64,000 bases of DNA, taken from CAWUEZ02 sp963921355 (lineage in GTDB: Bacteria; Pseudomonadota; Alphaproteobacteria; Thalassobaculales; Thalassobaculaceae). Position 1 is the stretch's first letter, and every line of letters starts with the position of its first letter. The stretch is taken from assembly GCA_963921355.3 (NCBI GenBank), contig OZ001190.1, positions 2,480,001-2,544,000 on the forward strand, written 5' to 3'. Positions 16,745 through 25,845 of this stretch are shown here, in pieces. The notes under the pieces are model-generated. The model did no database searches and was not told where the DNA came from. It saw nothing but the letters and a program-made list of their open reading frames with translations. Both the position numbers and the translations under genes were made by a program.

Positions 16745-17428
16745 CTAGAACGTTTCGACCCAAGGACGAACCTCGATCTCCCAGGCCCAGGAGCTGCGCT
16801 GCTGGGTGACGAAGTGCCAGTAGGTCTCGGCGATCGCGTCGGGATTCAACGTCCGGTCGTCTTCGGTCGCTCCGTGGGAACTGGCGATCCCACCGTCGAT
16901 CACGAAGTGTCCGATATGAATGCCTTGTGGATGCAGTTCCCGCGCGAGCGACTGGCACAGGCCACGCAAGGCGAACTTCCCCATCGCGAAGCTGGAGGAG
17001 TTCGGATAGCCCTTGACCCCCGCCGACGCGCCGGTGAACAGCATGGTGCCCCAGTTCTTCGGCAGCATGCGCCGCGTGGCCTCCTGGGCCATGAGGAATG
17101 CGCCGTAGCTGGTGATCAGGATCGCGTCGCGCACTTTCTCGGCATCGAGCTCGTGGACCGGACCGCGCACCCGGGCCGACGGGTTGTAGACCGCGATCTC
17201 CGGCTCCCCCAGGTCCTGATCCACCGAGGAGAACAGGGCGGCCATATCGGCAGGCGAAGCGGCGTCACAGCGATAGGTGCGGGCGCCTGTCTCGGCCGCG
17301 ATCTCGGCAAGCTTGGCTTCGTTGCGGGCCGCCAGCGCGACCGCGTAGCCGTTGGCGGCGAACTTGCGGGCCAGCGATGCGCTGAGGCCAGCGCCGGCGC
17401 CGATGATGAGGGCGGTCTTGTCTGTCAT
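16745..17428 (-). CDS. SDR family oxidoreductase
   Basis: 227 residues starting at MTDKTALIIG; the frame extends 25 codons further but that part overlaps the TPP gene and lacks family pattern. The cofactor loop reads GAGAGLSASLARKF, a variant of the usual TGxxxGIG. The expected catalytic Tyr-x3-Lys is replaced by SSSFAMGKFALRGL: Lys is kept but Tyr is Phe. This is seen in some atypical SDRs (the YP_... glucose/ribitol-type group), so a classical reductase reaction is uncertain. It follows the TPP enzyme gene by 26 bases on the same strand and is probably the last gene of that operon. Confidence 0.82.
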   Translation of the reverse strand: MTDKTALIIGAGAGLSASLARKFAANGYAVALAARNEAKLAEIAAETGARTYRCDAASPADMAALFSSVDQDLGEPEIAVYNPSARVRGPVHELDAEKVRDAILITSYGAFLMAQEATRRMLPKNWGTMLFTGASAGVKGYPNSSSFAMGKFALRGLCQSLARELHPQGIHIGHFVIDGGIASSHGATEDDRTLNPDAIAETYWHFVTQQRSSWAWEIEVRPWVETF

Positions 17429-17454
17429 GGTCGCTTCCCCAAGTCGGGTTTCGG

Positions 17455-19107
17455 TCAGGTTGTCTTGACGCCGCGTGTCGCGGCCGGGCGGATAATGTCC
17501 CATGGCTCAGGCATCTCGCCGACCGGTACCTCGATCACCGTCGGGCGCCGGGCGGAGAACGCCTCTCGAACCGCGACTTCCAGTTCTTGGGGGGTCTCGG
17601 CACGCCGTCCATCGGCGCCGAAACTCTCCGCCAGCCGAACGAAGTCAGGATTGGTGAAGGTCGAGGCGATGACCCGATCGTCATGAAGCAGGCGCTGCAT
17701 GCGCAACACATTGCCATAGGCTCCATCGGCGAAAACCACGGCGACGACGGGAAGGCCGTGGTGGACGGCGCTGGCGATCTCGTTGGCGGTGAACATGAAG
17801 CCACCGTCACCGTTGACCGACAGGACGGGCCGATCCGGATGGGCGGCCTGAACCCCGAGCGACGTGGCATAGCCATAGCCTAGCGTCCCCTGATAGCCGG
17901 GCGTGACCATCAGGCGAGGGCCGTAGACCGGGAAACCGACCCGGTTGACATAACCGACCTGGGTGAACTCATCGACAAACAGGCCGTCCTCCGGCAGGGC
18001 GCGACGCAGGGCCTCGAGAAAGACCATCTGCGGGCCGCAGATGTCGTGGAACCGTTGCCAGTGCCTAGCTTTGAGGGCGGCGAACTCATCGGCCCGTGAC
18101 GCCCGTTTGGCATTGCGGCGTGGGATCGCGTCCAGCAGTGCGGCGACGGCGGTGCCGGCGTCGGCGACGATACCGATATCGGGTCGGGCGATGCGGTGCA
18201 GCTCGACGGGGTCGATATCGATATGGATGACAGTCAGCTGGTCGTCGGTGCCCCACATCATCCGTTCCGGCTGCATCCGGCACCCGATGCCGATGACCAC
18301 GTCACACGTCGTCCAGTACTCCGCACCGGCCGGATGGGGAAGGGCGTAGGGGGACCGCTCGTCAATGACCCCGCGGCCGTTCTGGTAGGAGACGACGGGC
18401 GCTTCGAGCATCTCCGAAAGCGCCCGGACCTGTGCGGTGGCATCGTACGCGCCGCCGCCGACCAGGATCATCGGATTGACCGCGCTCCCAAGCGCCTGGG
18501 CCGCGCGCTCGATTGCCTCCGGATCCGGCTCAGGATGCGGCGATGCCTCGAAGACTGCGGGACGGTCGGCGATCATCGCCTGTTCGGCCAGCACATCCAT
18601 CGGCACCTCGATGGCGGCGGGGCGCGGTCGGCCCGTATGCATGTGTCGGAAGGCGTCCGCGACCATCGGCGGGATCGCGGTTGGATGATCGGCGCGTCCG
18701 GCGAACTTGGTCAGTCGCTCCAGGATCCCAAGCTGATCGGGAATCTCGTGCAGCATCCCGAAGCCGCGACCGATCGCCTCCGATGGGACCTGCCCGGTCA
18801 ACGCGAGAACCTTGGCGCTGCAGCCGTAGGCGGTCGACAGGGCGGCCCCGGTGTTGAGGATGCCCGGTCCGGGGACGACGGCATAGGTTCCGACCTTGCC
18901 TGTCGACTGGGCCCAGCCGAAGGCCATGTAGGCCGTGCCCTGCTCGTGGCGGGCGTTCAGCACACGGATCTCGTTGCTGTGATCGTGCAGCGCGTTGAAC
19001 AGGTGGTCGAGCTGAATGCCGGGCAGCCCGAAAACCGTATCGATTCCGTGGGCGATGAGTGCGCGGACCATCGCCTCGCCCCCGGACATGCGCACGGTAG
19101 CGCTCAT
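17455..19107 (-). CDS. Thiamine pyrophosphate-dependent enzyme (acetolactate synthase-like)
   Basis: 550 residues, the three-domain layout of large TPP enzymes. The N-terminal PYR domain has the activating Glu in NARHEQGTAYMA, the middle domain has a Rossmann-like core (PMILVGGGAYDA), and the C-terminal PP domain has the Mg/TPP motif GDGGFMFTANE continuing to the expected Asn in DGAYGNV. The family covers acetolactate synthase, benzoylformate decarboxylase, benzaldehyde lyase and oxalyl-CoA decarboxylase. No FAD-specific pattern decides between them, and there is no small regulatory subunit, which argues against valine biosynthesis. The start overlaps the molybdenum hydroxylase stop by four bases, so the two are coupled. 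Confidence 0.9.
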   Translation of the reverse strand: MSATVRMSGGEAMVRALIAHGIDTVFGLPGIQLDHLFNALHDHSNEIRVLNARHEQGTAYMAFGWAQSTGKVGTYAVVPGPGILNTGAALSTAYGCSAKVLALTGQVPSEAIGRGFGMLHEIPDQLGILERLTKFAGRADHPTAIPPMVADAFRHMHTGRPRPAAIEVPMDVLAEQAMIADRPAVFEASPHPEPDPEAIERAAQALGSAVNPMILVGGGAYDATAQVRALSEMLEAPVVSYQNGRGVIDERSPYALPHPAGAEYWTTCDVVIGIGCRMQPERMMWGTDDQLTVIHIDIDPVELHRIARPDIGIVADAGTAVAALLDAIPRRNAKRASRADEFAALKARHWQRFHDICGPQMVFLEALRRALPEDGLFVDEFTQVGYVNRVGFPVYGPRLMVTPGYQGTLGYGYATSLGVQAAHPDRPVLSVNGDGGFMFTANEIASAVHHGLPVVAVVFADGAYGNVLRMQRLLHDDRVIASTFTNPDFVRLAESFGADGRRAETPQELEVAVREAFSARRPTVIEVPVGEMPEPWDIIRPAATRGVKTT

Positions 19108-21407
19108 GACCGGGACGCCTGAATGGCCTGCCAGACGGTCTCGGGCGTCAGCGGGATGTCGACATGCTCGACGCCGAATGGGGCCAGGGCGTCGACGACG
19201 GCATTGACCAGAACGCCGGGCGCGCCGATCGAGGAGACCTCGCCGACGCCTTTGGCGCCGATCAGGCTGTTCGGGCTGGGGGTCGGCGCCCAGCGGAGAT
19301 CGAAAGCCGGCATGTCGGCTGCGCGCGGCAGGGCGTAGTCCATCAGGGAACCCGAAATCACCTGTCCGGACTCGGGGTCATGGCGCATCGCTTCCATCAG
19401 GGCCTCGCCGACCGCCTGTCCGATGCCGCCGTGCAACTGGCCCCTGGCCGTCGGCTCGTTGATCACCCGGCCGAGATCGTCGATCCCGGTCCAACGATCT
19501 ATCCGCACCCCACCGGTCTCCGGATCGACCTCCACCTCGACGGCGTAGGAGCCGTCCGGGAAGGTCGTATGAATGCCCTCGAAATCGAGCTGGGCGACGC
19601 AGCCGGCCCCCAGGTCGCCGTCGCGTTGCTCCGGCGGTATCGCCTCCATCCCGGCCGCCACATCGCCGAGAGAGATCGTCCGATCCGTCCCGGTGATCCT
19701 GAAGTCACCGAGGCCGTATTCGATGTCTTCGACGGCGGCCTCGAGAAGGTGGCCGGCCAAGTGCTTGGCGCGATCGAGCATGGCGACCGCCGTACGGTGC
19801 ACCGTGTTCGCGGCGATCGGCATCAGGTTCGACCCGCCGGTACCACCGCCCACCTGCAGCAGATCGCTGTCACCCTGCTCGACCCGGATCCGGTCGACCG
19901 GTATCCCCAGAGTCTCGGCGGCAACCAGGGCGAGGGCGGTTCTGTGGCCCTGACCGGAGTCCTGGGTCCCGGTGCGGACCAGCACGGTCCCGTTCGGCAA
20001 GGCCCGCACTTCCGACCGCTCGGAGACCGAGCCGCCGGTGGCGTGCAGGTGCATTCCGATCGCGAACCCTCGGGCGAGGCCGCGGCGTTCGCTCTCTGCC
20101 TTGCGGGCGGCAACGCCCTCGGCGTCGCTGGCTGCCAGCGTTCGTTCAAGGACCGATGGGAAGTCTCCGCCGTCGTAGGACTCACCCATCGCCGTCGGGT
20201 ACGGGAGATCGCCGGGTAGCACCAGGTTGCGCCGTCTCAGGTCGATGCGGTCGATGCCCAACCGGGCCGCGGCGACGTCAATGAGCCGCTCCAGGGTTCC
20301 GACGGTTTCCGGCTTGCCGGCGCCCCGGTACGCGTCTGTCATCATGGCGTTGGTGAAGATCCCGCGGACCCGGTAGTGCAAGCCCGGGATCTTGTAGCAG
20401 TGTCCGAAAACGCGGACGGCACCGGTTGTCACGATCGTCGGATTGACTGCGTTCCAATACGCTCCGACATCGGCCAGGGCATCAATCCGAAACGCCAGGA
20501 ACCGGCCGTCGGCGTCCAGGGCCAGTGCCGCCCGGTCAACCCGGCCGCGTCCCATGGCATCGGCGACGAAGCTCTCGGTGCGCGAGGCCTGCCAGGCCAC
20601 CGGCCGGTTGGTCACGCGGGCGCCGGTCAAAGCCAGAACCTGTTCAGGATAGGGCCAGATCTTGACCGCGAAGCTGCCGCCGACATCTTCGGTCACCACC
20701 CGGATGAGAGTGTCCTCGACGCCCAGATAGGCGGCCATCGCCGCCTTCAGCGACATCACCCCCTGGCTTGGCGTGAACAGCGTGTAGCGGCCCGAGTCCG
20801 CGTCGAACGAGCCGACGCATCCGCGGGTCTCGACCGGTGCGACCGCGACCCTCGGATGATGCACCGTGAGGCTGATGACATGGGGCGCCTCGGAGAACGC
20901 GCGGTCGGTCTCCTCGGGATTTCCCTTCTCCCAGTCGATCGCCACATTGCCGGGCGCCTCCGGCCAGAGCTGCGGGGCGCCGTGCTGCGCCGCGGCGCCG
21001 AGGTCGGTCACCGAAGACCGCTCCGAAATGTCGAAGTCGATCGCTTCTATGCCGTCTTCGGCCGCCGCGTCTGACTCGGCGATCACAGCGGCAATCGGTT
21101 GGCCGACATACTTGACGTCCCCGTCGGCCAGTACCGGCCGGCGGGGCTCCACCATTGCCGAACCATCCGAATTGGCCACGGGGGATCGGCAGGTCATCGG
21201 GCCGATTCCCAGACCTTCGAGATCCTGCGCCGTGAGAACGGTGACCACGCCCGGAACCGAACGCGCGTCCTCGACCGCCAGTCGGTCGACCGTCCCATGG
21301 GCGATCGGTGATCGCAGGATGCGCATGACGAGGGCGTTATCAGGACGGATGTCCTCGATGTAGCGTCCTCCTCCGGTGAGGAGTCGCGCATCTTCGAAAC
21401 GGTTCAT
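19104..21407 (-). CDS. Xanthine dehydrogenase/CoxL-like molybdopterin-binding large subunit
   Basis: 767 residues from MNRFEDARLL; the 39 extra upstream codons look non-coding. The N-terminal aldehyde-oxidase hammerhead domain (residues 1-130, GGGRYIEDI onward) is followed by the Mo-cofactor domain. Marks: TDAYRGAGKPE (form II type, not the AYxCSFR of true CO dehydrogenase), GTQDSGQGHRTALA, and the active-site Glu region GAKGVGEVSSIGAPG. Such subunits hydroxylate aldehydes, N-heterocycles or aromatic CoA esters. The 2Fe-2S and FAD subunits that pass electrons are missing from the neighbourhood on both sides. Either they are elsewhere or another electron acceptor is used. Confidence 0.92.
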   Translation of the reverse strand: MNRFEDARLLTGGGRYIEDIRPDNALVMRILRSPIAHGTVDRLAVEDARSVPGVVTVLTAQDLEGLGIGPMTCRSPVANSDGSAMVEPRRPVLADGDVKYVGQPIAAVIAESDAAAEDGIEAIDFDISERSSVTDLGAAAQHGAPQLWPEAPGNVAIDWEKGNPEETDRAFSEAPHVISLTVHHPRVAVAPVETRGCVGSFDADSGRYTLFTPSQGVMSLKAAMAAYLGVEDTLIRVVTEDVGGSFAVKIWPYPEQVLALTGARVTNRPVAWQASRTESFVADAMGRGRVDRAALALDADGRFLAFRIDALADVGAYWNAVNPTIVTTGAVRVFGHCYKIPGLHYRVRGIFTNAMMTDAYRGAGKPETVGTLERLIDVAAARLGIDRIDLRRRNLVLPGDLPYPTAMGESYDGGDFPSVLERTLAASDAEGVAARKAESERRGLARGFAIGMHLHATGGSVSERSEVRALPNGTVLVRTGTQDSGQGHRTALALVAAETLGIPVDRIRVEQGDSDLLQVGGGTGGSNLMPIAANTVHRTAVAMLDRAKHLAGHLLEAAVEDIEYGLGDFRITGTDRTISLGDVAAGMEAIPPEQRDGDLGAGCVAQLDFEGIHTTFPDGSYAVEVEVDPETGGVRIDRWTGIDDLGRVINEPTARGQLHGGIGQAVGEALMEAMRHDPESGQVISGSLMDYALPRAADMPAFDLRWAPTPSPNSLIGAKGVGEVSSIGAPGVLVNAVVDALAPFGVEHVDIPLTPETVWQAIQASRS

Positions 21408-21573
21408 AGAACGCCTATGAATGGGTCGGGCCGTCGAATGGCGGCCCGCGCTGGGGGACCAGGGCGAGGTTTTCTGCGGCGAGCACCGCTTTTCGATTTC
21501 AGCCCGCTGATGAGCACGTCGCAAGCGTGGATTTTGGTATAGTCGTCAGCGACCGGACCGACCAAGACTGACC

Positions 21574-22278
21574 ATGACATCGAAACTGGCAGAAAACATC
21601 GAGAAACTGCAGAAGGCCACGACCGGCGCGCTCGAGAAGGTCGAGCAGTTCCGCGCGTATGTGAAGCTGTTGGATGCCAGCTACAAATCCATCGATGAGA
21701 ATGCCAAGACGCTGATCAAGCAGGAACGCACCTACCAGAAGCTGAAAGAGGATCACGCGTTCTTCGCCCGCCATCGCTCGAAGGTCGATGTGCTGTTCCG
21801 GGCGCTGCGCGAGACCTATGGGAATCCTGCCAAAGTGCTGAGAGACCTTGACGAGCTGGCGCGGCACTATGAGCCGCAGTACGTGTTCGACGTTGCCCAT
21901 CTCGGGAGGCGGCGGCTTGCCCGGCCGATGGGGTGGTCGTTTCTGAACCTGAAGTCGGTTGCGCGTCTGGAGGCCGACAAGAACTACGCCGATGCGGTTC
22001 TGCCCGCATTGGGGATCGTCTTGCCGGATCACAAGGACTATCTGGATCTCCGCTCCCAGGGCGTTGAAGAGATGCTGGAGACGGAACTCGAAAAGATGAT
22101 CGCGTTGCGCGAGACCCTGGCTGCGGTGCAGGGCGGCCTCGAGAAGTGGACCGAGGAACTGACCGCCCTCGCCAATGCGTTGACTGACGCTGAGGCGAAG
22201 CGCCTGAATGCGCAGGAAGCCGAGGTCCGGGACCGACTGGTCGAAAGCGGGGGCAGCGCGCTCCGCGTGCGCCCTTGA
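21574..22278 (+). CDS. Coiled-coil protein of unknown function
   Basis: 234 residues, no signal peptide or membrane segment. Residues 5-65 and 165-225 have heptad-like, charged helical character (KLAENIEKLQKA; ALTDAEAKRLNAQEAEV), flanking a middle part with aromatic residues (ARPMGWSFLNL, VLPDHKDYLDL). It looks like a soluble helical hairpin or dimer. I do not recognise the family. It is divergent from the molybdenum-hydroxylase gene, with a 166-base gap, and is alone on its strand before the transporter at 22422. Confidence 0.7.
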   Translation: MTSKLAENIEKLQKATTGALEKVEQFRAYVKLLDASYKSIDENAKTLIKQERTYQKLKEDHAFFARHRSKVDVLFRALRETYGNPAKVLRDLDELARHYEPQYVFDVAHLGRRRLARPMGWSFLNLKSVARLEADKNYADAVLPALGIVLPDHKDYLDLRSQGVEEMLETELEKMIALRETLAAVQGGLEKWTEELTALANALTDAEAKRLNAQEAEVRDRLVESGGSALRVRP

Positions 22279-22421
22279 GCGATCGCTGCCGTTCGACTAC
22301 ATGACGTGCGCAATACTTCGTCGATCCCGTCGTCTCCTCCCAAGATCAGGTTTGAGTTGGGATCCCGCCGCCGCGACACGGGGGTCGCCGGTGCATCTCG
22401 GGTGATCTCAAGGGCGCATTC

Positions 22422-23393
22422 ATGAATATGCTCGACCTGGCGGCCGCCAACCTTCTCTCACCACCGATCCTGTTTTTCCTGCTGGGCCTGGGGGCTCAGC
22501 TGGTGCGGTCCGACCTGACGATCCCGGAGGCGATCGCCAAGGCGCTGTCGTTGTACCTGCTGATCGCCATCGGCATGAAGGGAGGGGCCTCGGTCGCTGA
22601 GGCCGGGGTGACGGTGCAGTTGGCGGCGACCATCGCGGCCGGCGTGACCCTGAGCTTCCTGATGCCGGTGATCGCATTCGCCTGGCTGCGCATGACGACC
22701 CGGCTGCCGGCGATCGACGCGGCGGCGGTCGCCGGGCACTACGGCTCGATCAGTGTGGTGACCTTCGTCGCTGCGGGCGAGGTCCTCACCGAGATGGGAG
22801 TTGCCGCAGAAGGCTGGATGGTGGCCGTGGCAGCCGCCATGGAGGCGCCGGCGATTCTGACGGCCCTGGTGATTGCGCGGATGTCGGGCGCGGCGTCCAG
22901 CGGGTCGCCCTCCGCCCTGGTTCGCGAGGTTGCGGTCAACGGTTCCATCGTGCTGCTTCTTGGCGCCTTTGCCATTGGCCTGATCACCGGGCCGGACGGG
23001 CTGAATGCCGTCGCTCCGCTGATCGTCGATCCGTTTGTCGGCGTTCTCTGCGTTTTCCTGCTGGAAATGGGGCTTCAGGCCGGCGCGGGTCTGCGCAGCG
23101 GGCTCGGTGCCATTGGAAACCGGACGCTTGCCGCCGGATTCGTTCTGCCGTTGATGGGCGCGGCGGCGGGCAGCCTCGCCGTGATCATGCTCGATCTGTC
23201 GGTGGGGGGTGCCGCTTTGCTGATTACCCTGGCCGCCAGCGGCTCCTACATCGCGGTCCCGGCCGCCCTGCGTGTGGCCCTACCGGAGGCCCGGCCGGCG
23301 GTCTATCTGACCCTGTCGCTCGGCGTGACCTTTCCGTTCAACCTGACCGTCGGTCTGCCGCTTTACATCTGGCTGGCCCAGACCCTGACCTGA
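22422..23393 (+). CDS. SbtA-type sodium-dependent bicarbonate transporter family permease
   Basis: 323 residues with about ten hydrophobic helices in two inverted halves. Family pattern at the N-terminus (LLSPPILFFLLGLGAQLVRS), the loop AVAGHYGSISVVTF and the C-terminal LTLSLGVTFPFNLTVGLP match the SbtA/DUF897 family. Cyanobacterial SbtA imports bicarbonate with sodium; in heterotrophs the transported ion is unproven. No SbtB-type PII regulator lies next to it. The gene after it converges. Confidence 0.88.
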   Translation: MNMLDLAAANLLSPPILFFLLGLGAQLVRSDLTIPEAIAKALSLYLLIAIGMKGGASVAEAGVTVQLAATIAAGVTLSFLMPVIAFAWLRMTTRLPAIDAAAVAGHYGSISVVTFVAAGEVLTEMGVAAEGWMVAVAAAMEAPAILTALVIARMSGAASSGSPSALVREVAVNGSIVLLLGAFAIGLITGPDGLNAVAPLIVDPFVGVLCVFLLEMGLQAGAGLRSGLGAIGNRTLAAGFVLPLMGAAAGSLAVIMLDLSVGGAALLITLAASGSYIAVPAALRVALPEARPAVYLTLSLGVTFPFNLTVGLPLYIWLAQTLT

Positions 23394-23409
23394 AGACTGG
23401 TCCGGCGGC

Positions 23410-23787
23410 TCAACGTTGGCCGCGCTCCGGGTGCAGGACCAGGTCCTCGGGGACTTCGACCTCCATTGCCAGCAGGTGGAAGGCGAAGGACTTGCCGTGA
23501 CCGTCCAGATTCAGGGACGCATTAACCCCGCCTTCCAGGACATCGTCGATGACGAAGTTGAACGCGGGCAGGGCCGGGAGTTCGTAGCGGGTGACCCGGG
23601 TCGCGCCTTTGGCGGCGAACCGGTTCAGGACCGCACTCTCTGTGACCTGTTCGCGCAGAAATGACCAGGCATCGGCACGATAGGGGATCAGGCTGATGTT
23701 CACCCGGTTGCCCTTGTCGCCGGTCCGGCCGTGGGCGACCTCGTGCAGGGGCACGCGGATGACGCGGCGTCTGGTGTCGGCGGTCAT
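23410..23787 (-). CDS. AtuA C-terminal-domain-like small subunit
   Basis: 125 residues. Pattern VPLHEVAHGRTGDKGNRVNIS at the start and ALPAFNFVIDDVLEGGV later are those of the C-terminal domain found fused to, or encoded beside, AtuA proteins. The start overlaps the atuA-like stop by four bases, so the two chains are probably made in equal amounts and form a complex. Function is inferred from the partner. Confidence 0.85.
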   Translation of the reverse strand: MTADTRRRVIRVPLHEVAHGRTGDKGNRVNISLIPYRADAWSFLREQVTESAVLNRFAAKGATRVTRYELPALPAFNFVIDDVLEGGVNASLNLDGHGKSFAFHLLAMEVEVPEDLVLHPERGQR

Positions 23788-25160
23788 GGGGCGTCTCCCT
23801 CGATCAGGCGGACCCGGGGGGTGACCCGATGACGGTCCACCAGGATGGATGCGGTGGTCACCTGCGGCGCGATGCGGTGGCGAACCCCCGCACCGCCGGC
23901 CGGTCCGGAGCAGTAGAGCGACAGGACTTCATCGGCGATCCACTGGGCGGTCTGCCGGTCGGAACCGCGCGTCGCCATCCGGACCCGGTATTCACCGTCG
24001 TCGGGCCACGATGCGTCGGACCGAAGGTCGCCGCCGTCGCCATCGAACGTCGACACGGTCCCGATCAGGTCGAACCGCAAGGGCCAGTTCGTTCCCAGGC
24101 TGCGAATCCGCTCGCGCAGAACGTCGATCGCCAGTTCCGCGCGGCGGCGCGCATTCGGGCCGGCATAGGTGATTTCACCTTCGCCGAGCCATCCCGCCTC
24201 GATGCTGACTGTCGCCTTCAGTGTGGGAGGCTTGGGGTGGCCGCGGGCGCCGCTGATCCGGACCCGATCCGGACCGACTTCCTCGACGCGGACGTCGGTA
24301 ATGTCCAGCGTGATGTCGGGTGTCAGATAGGCGGCGGGATCGTGAATCTCGTAAAGCAGCTGTTCCTTGACCGTGCGGTGACTGACCAATCCTCCGGTGC
24401 CGTCGGCCTTGGTCATCACGATATCGCCTTCTGCCCCGATCTCCGCGATTGGAAATCCGACGCGCCCGAAGTCCGGAACGTCCTTGTATCCGGGATCGGC
24501 GAAGTAGCCGCCGGTCACCTGCGCGCCGCATTCCAGCAGGTGCCCGGCCACGGTACCCGCCGCCAGCCGGTCCAGGTCGTCTGGCGTCCAGCCGAACTCA
24601 TGGATCAACGGACCGAGCGTGAGGGCGGGATCCGCGCAGCGTCCGACCACGACAACATCGGCGCCCAAGGCCAGGGCTTCGGCGATCGGCTCGGCGCCGA
24701 GATAGGCGTTGGCAGCGAGCAGGGCGCCGTCCTGCATGTCCAGTCCTTCGACCGTGTCGTGACCACGGATGTCGTCCGGCGACATCTCCATCGTCAGATC
24801 GTCCCCCTCGACGACGGCGACCTTGAGGTCGTCGACCCCTTCCTGGCGCGCGAGGTCCAGGACCCGCAGAGCGCCGCCCACCGGGTTGGCGGCGCCGAAG
24901 TTGGACACGACCCGCACGCCCGCCTGCTTCGCCGCCCGGAGAACGGGTCGCAGGATGCGCTCGAGATAAGGGGAGTATCCGGCGTCCGGAGCCTGGAGCC
25001 GAGCCTGCTGGGCCAGCGCCAGAGTGCGTTCCGCCAGAGTTTCATAGATCAGGTAGCGGGGGCCATCGCGGTTCGCCAATGTCTCGACCACGGGGATTGC
25101 CGCATCCCAACGATCGCCGGCGAAGCCGGCCCCACATCCGACATAAACGGTCTTGTCCAC
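23784..25160 (-). CDS. AtuA family (DUF1446) protein
   Basis: 458 residues, the normal length when the C-terminal domain is separate. Conserved stretches: VGCGAGFAGDRWDAAIPV at the start, RVVSNFGAANP, VVVGRCADPALTLGPL and the Gly/Tyr-rich GYFADPGYKDVPDFG. In Pseudomonas, AtuA belongs to the acyclic terpene utilisation cluster, but the enzymatic step is not settled and homologues occur widely in acyl-CoA catabolism loci. No carboxylase or other atu gene is adjacent here. It is first in a two-gene operon. Confidence 0.88.
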   Translation of the reverse strand: MDKTVYVGCGAGFAGDRWDAAIPVVETLANRDGPRYLIYETLAERTLALAQQARLQAPDAGYSPYLERILRPVLRAAKQAGVRVVSNFGAANPVGGALRVLDLARQEGVDDLKVAVVEGDDLTMEMSPDDIRGHDTVEGLDMQDGALLAANAYLGAEPIAEALALGADVVVVGRCADPALTLGPLIHEFGWTPDDLDRLAAGTVAGHLLECGAQVTGGYFADPGYKDVPDFGRVGFPIAEIGAEGDIVMTKADGTGGLVSHRTVKEQLLYEIHDPAAYLTPDITLDITDVRVEEVGPDRVRISGARGHPKPPTLKATVSIEAGWLGEGEITYAGPNARRRAELAIDVLRERIRSLGTNWPLRFDLIGTVSTFDGDGGDLRSDASWPDDGEYRVRMATRGSDRQTAQWIADEVLSLYCSGPAGGAGVRHRIAPQVTTASILVDRHRVTPRVRLIEGDAP

Positions 25161-25261
25161 CTCCCGCTTCGCGCTCCCACGTTTATCGAGTTTTCCGCCC
25201 GCTGAAGCCTAGTGCCTCGATCGGGAAGTTCGCGCAAACGAACATCCCGTGAATCGGTACA

Positions 25262-25312
25262 CTAGCCCCTCAAAGCTAGCGTGATTCAGCCTCCAGAACA
25301 CAGCGTTTGAGG
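25262..25312. promoter_or_regulatory. Inverted repeats upstream of the AtuA operon
   Basis: In the 187-base gap, CTAGC (25262-25266) faces GCTAG (25275-25279), and CCTCAAAGCT (25268-25277) pairs with AGCGTTTGAGG (25302-25312) with one bulged base. These may be a hairpin behind the MarR gene, or an operator before the AtuA pair. Neither is followed by a T run on the needed strand. Confidence 0.35.
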
Positions 25313-25347
25313 AACACTGACTATTGAAACCATCACGCCAGCGTCGC

Positions 25348-25845
25348 TCAGCGGGCGCCGTCGAGCACGCGCCGCAAGTCGGTGAGGAACGGCAGCGCGG
25401 CATCAAACCGTTCAGTTCCGATCATGCGGTCCAGGGACTGCAGCTCGGGGCCAAGCGCCCGGATCGCGTCCTCGCGTGCGGCCCGGCCGGCTTGCGTCAG
25501 ATAGACCACCTTGGCCCGCCCATCATCCGGGTCCGGCTGTACGTCGACGAATCCGAGACGCTCGAGGCGGCCGACCGTATTGGTCATCGCCCCGCGGGTC
25601 ACCTGGAACGCCTCCGCCAGGTCGGCCGGGCGCCGGCGATCGCCGAGCCGCACCAGATGGTTCAGGACCGCGAACTGGGAGATCCTGAGACCATGCGGCA
25701 TCACCCGCTCGAAGGCGGTGCGGGCCAGTTGCTCGATGATCCCGATCTCGTTGAACACTCGGAACAGAATGGGATCTTCGGGCGGGTCGGATGCGGGCGT
25801 GTCGGGCACTATCAGCCGGATATGACGCGGGATTGAAGAGGCCAC
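25348..25845 (-). CDS. MarR family transcriptional regulator
   Basis: 165 residues from a GTG at 25845, which overlaps the upstream gene by 34 bases. A second GTG at 25809, directly after the neighbour's stop, would give 153 residues and is as likely. The winged helix is clear: FAVLNHLVRLGDRRRPADLAEAF, recognition helix VTRGAMTNTVGRLERLGF, wing DVQPDPDDGRAKVVYLT. Flanking helices form the dimer interface. It is cotranscribed behind the nitroreductase gene, and probably acts on the operator at 26977. Confidence 0.9.
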   Translation of the reverse strand: MASSIPRHIRLIVPDTPASDPPEDPILFRVFNEIGIIEQLARTAFERVMPHGLRISQFAVLNHLVRLGDRRRPADLAEAFQVTRGAMTNTVGRLERLGFVDVQPDPDDGRAKVVYLTQAGRAAREDAIRALGPELQSLDRMIGTERFDAALPFLTDLRRVLDGAR

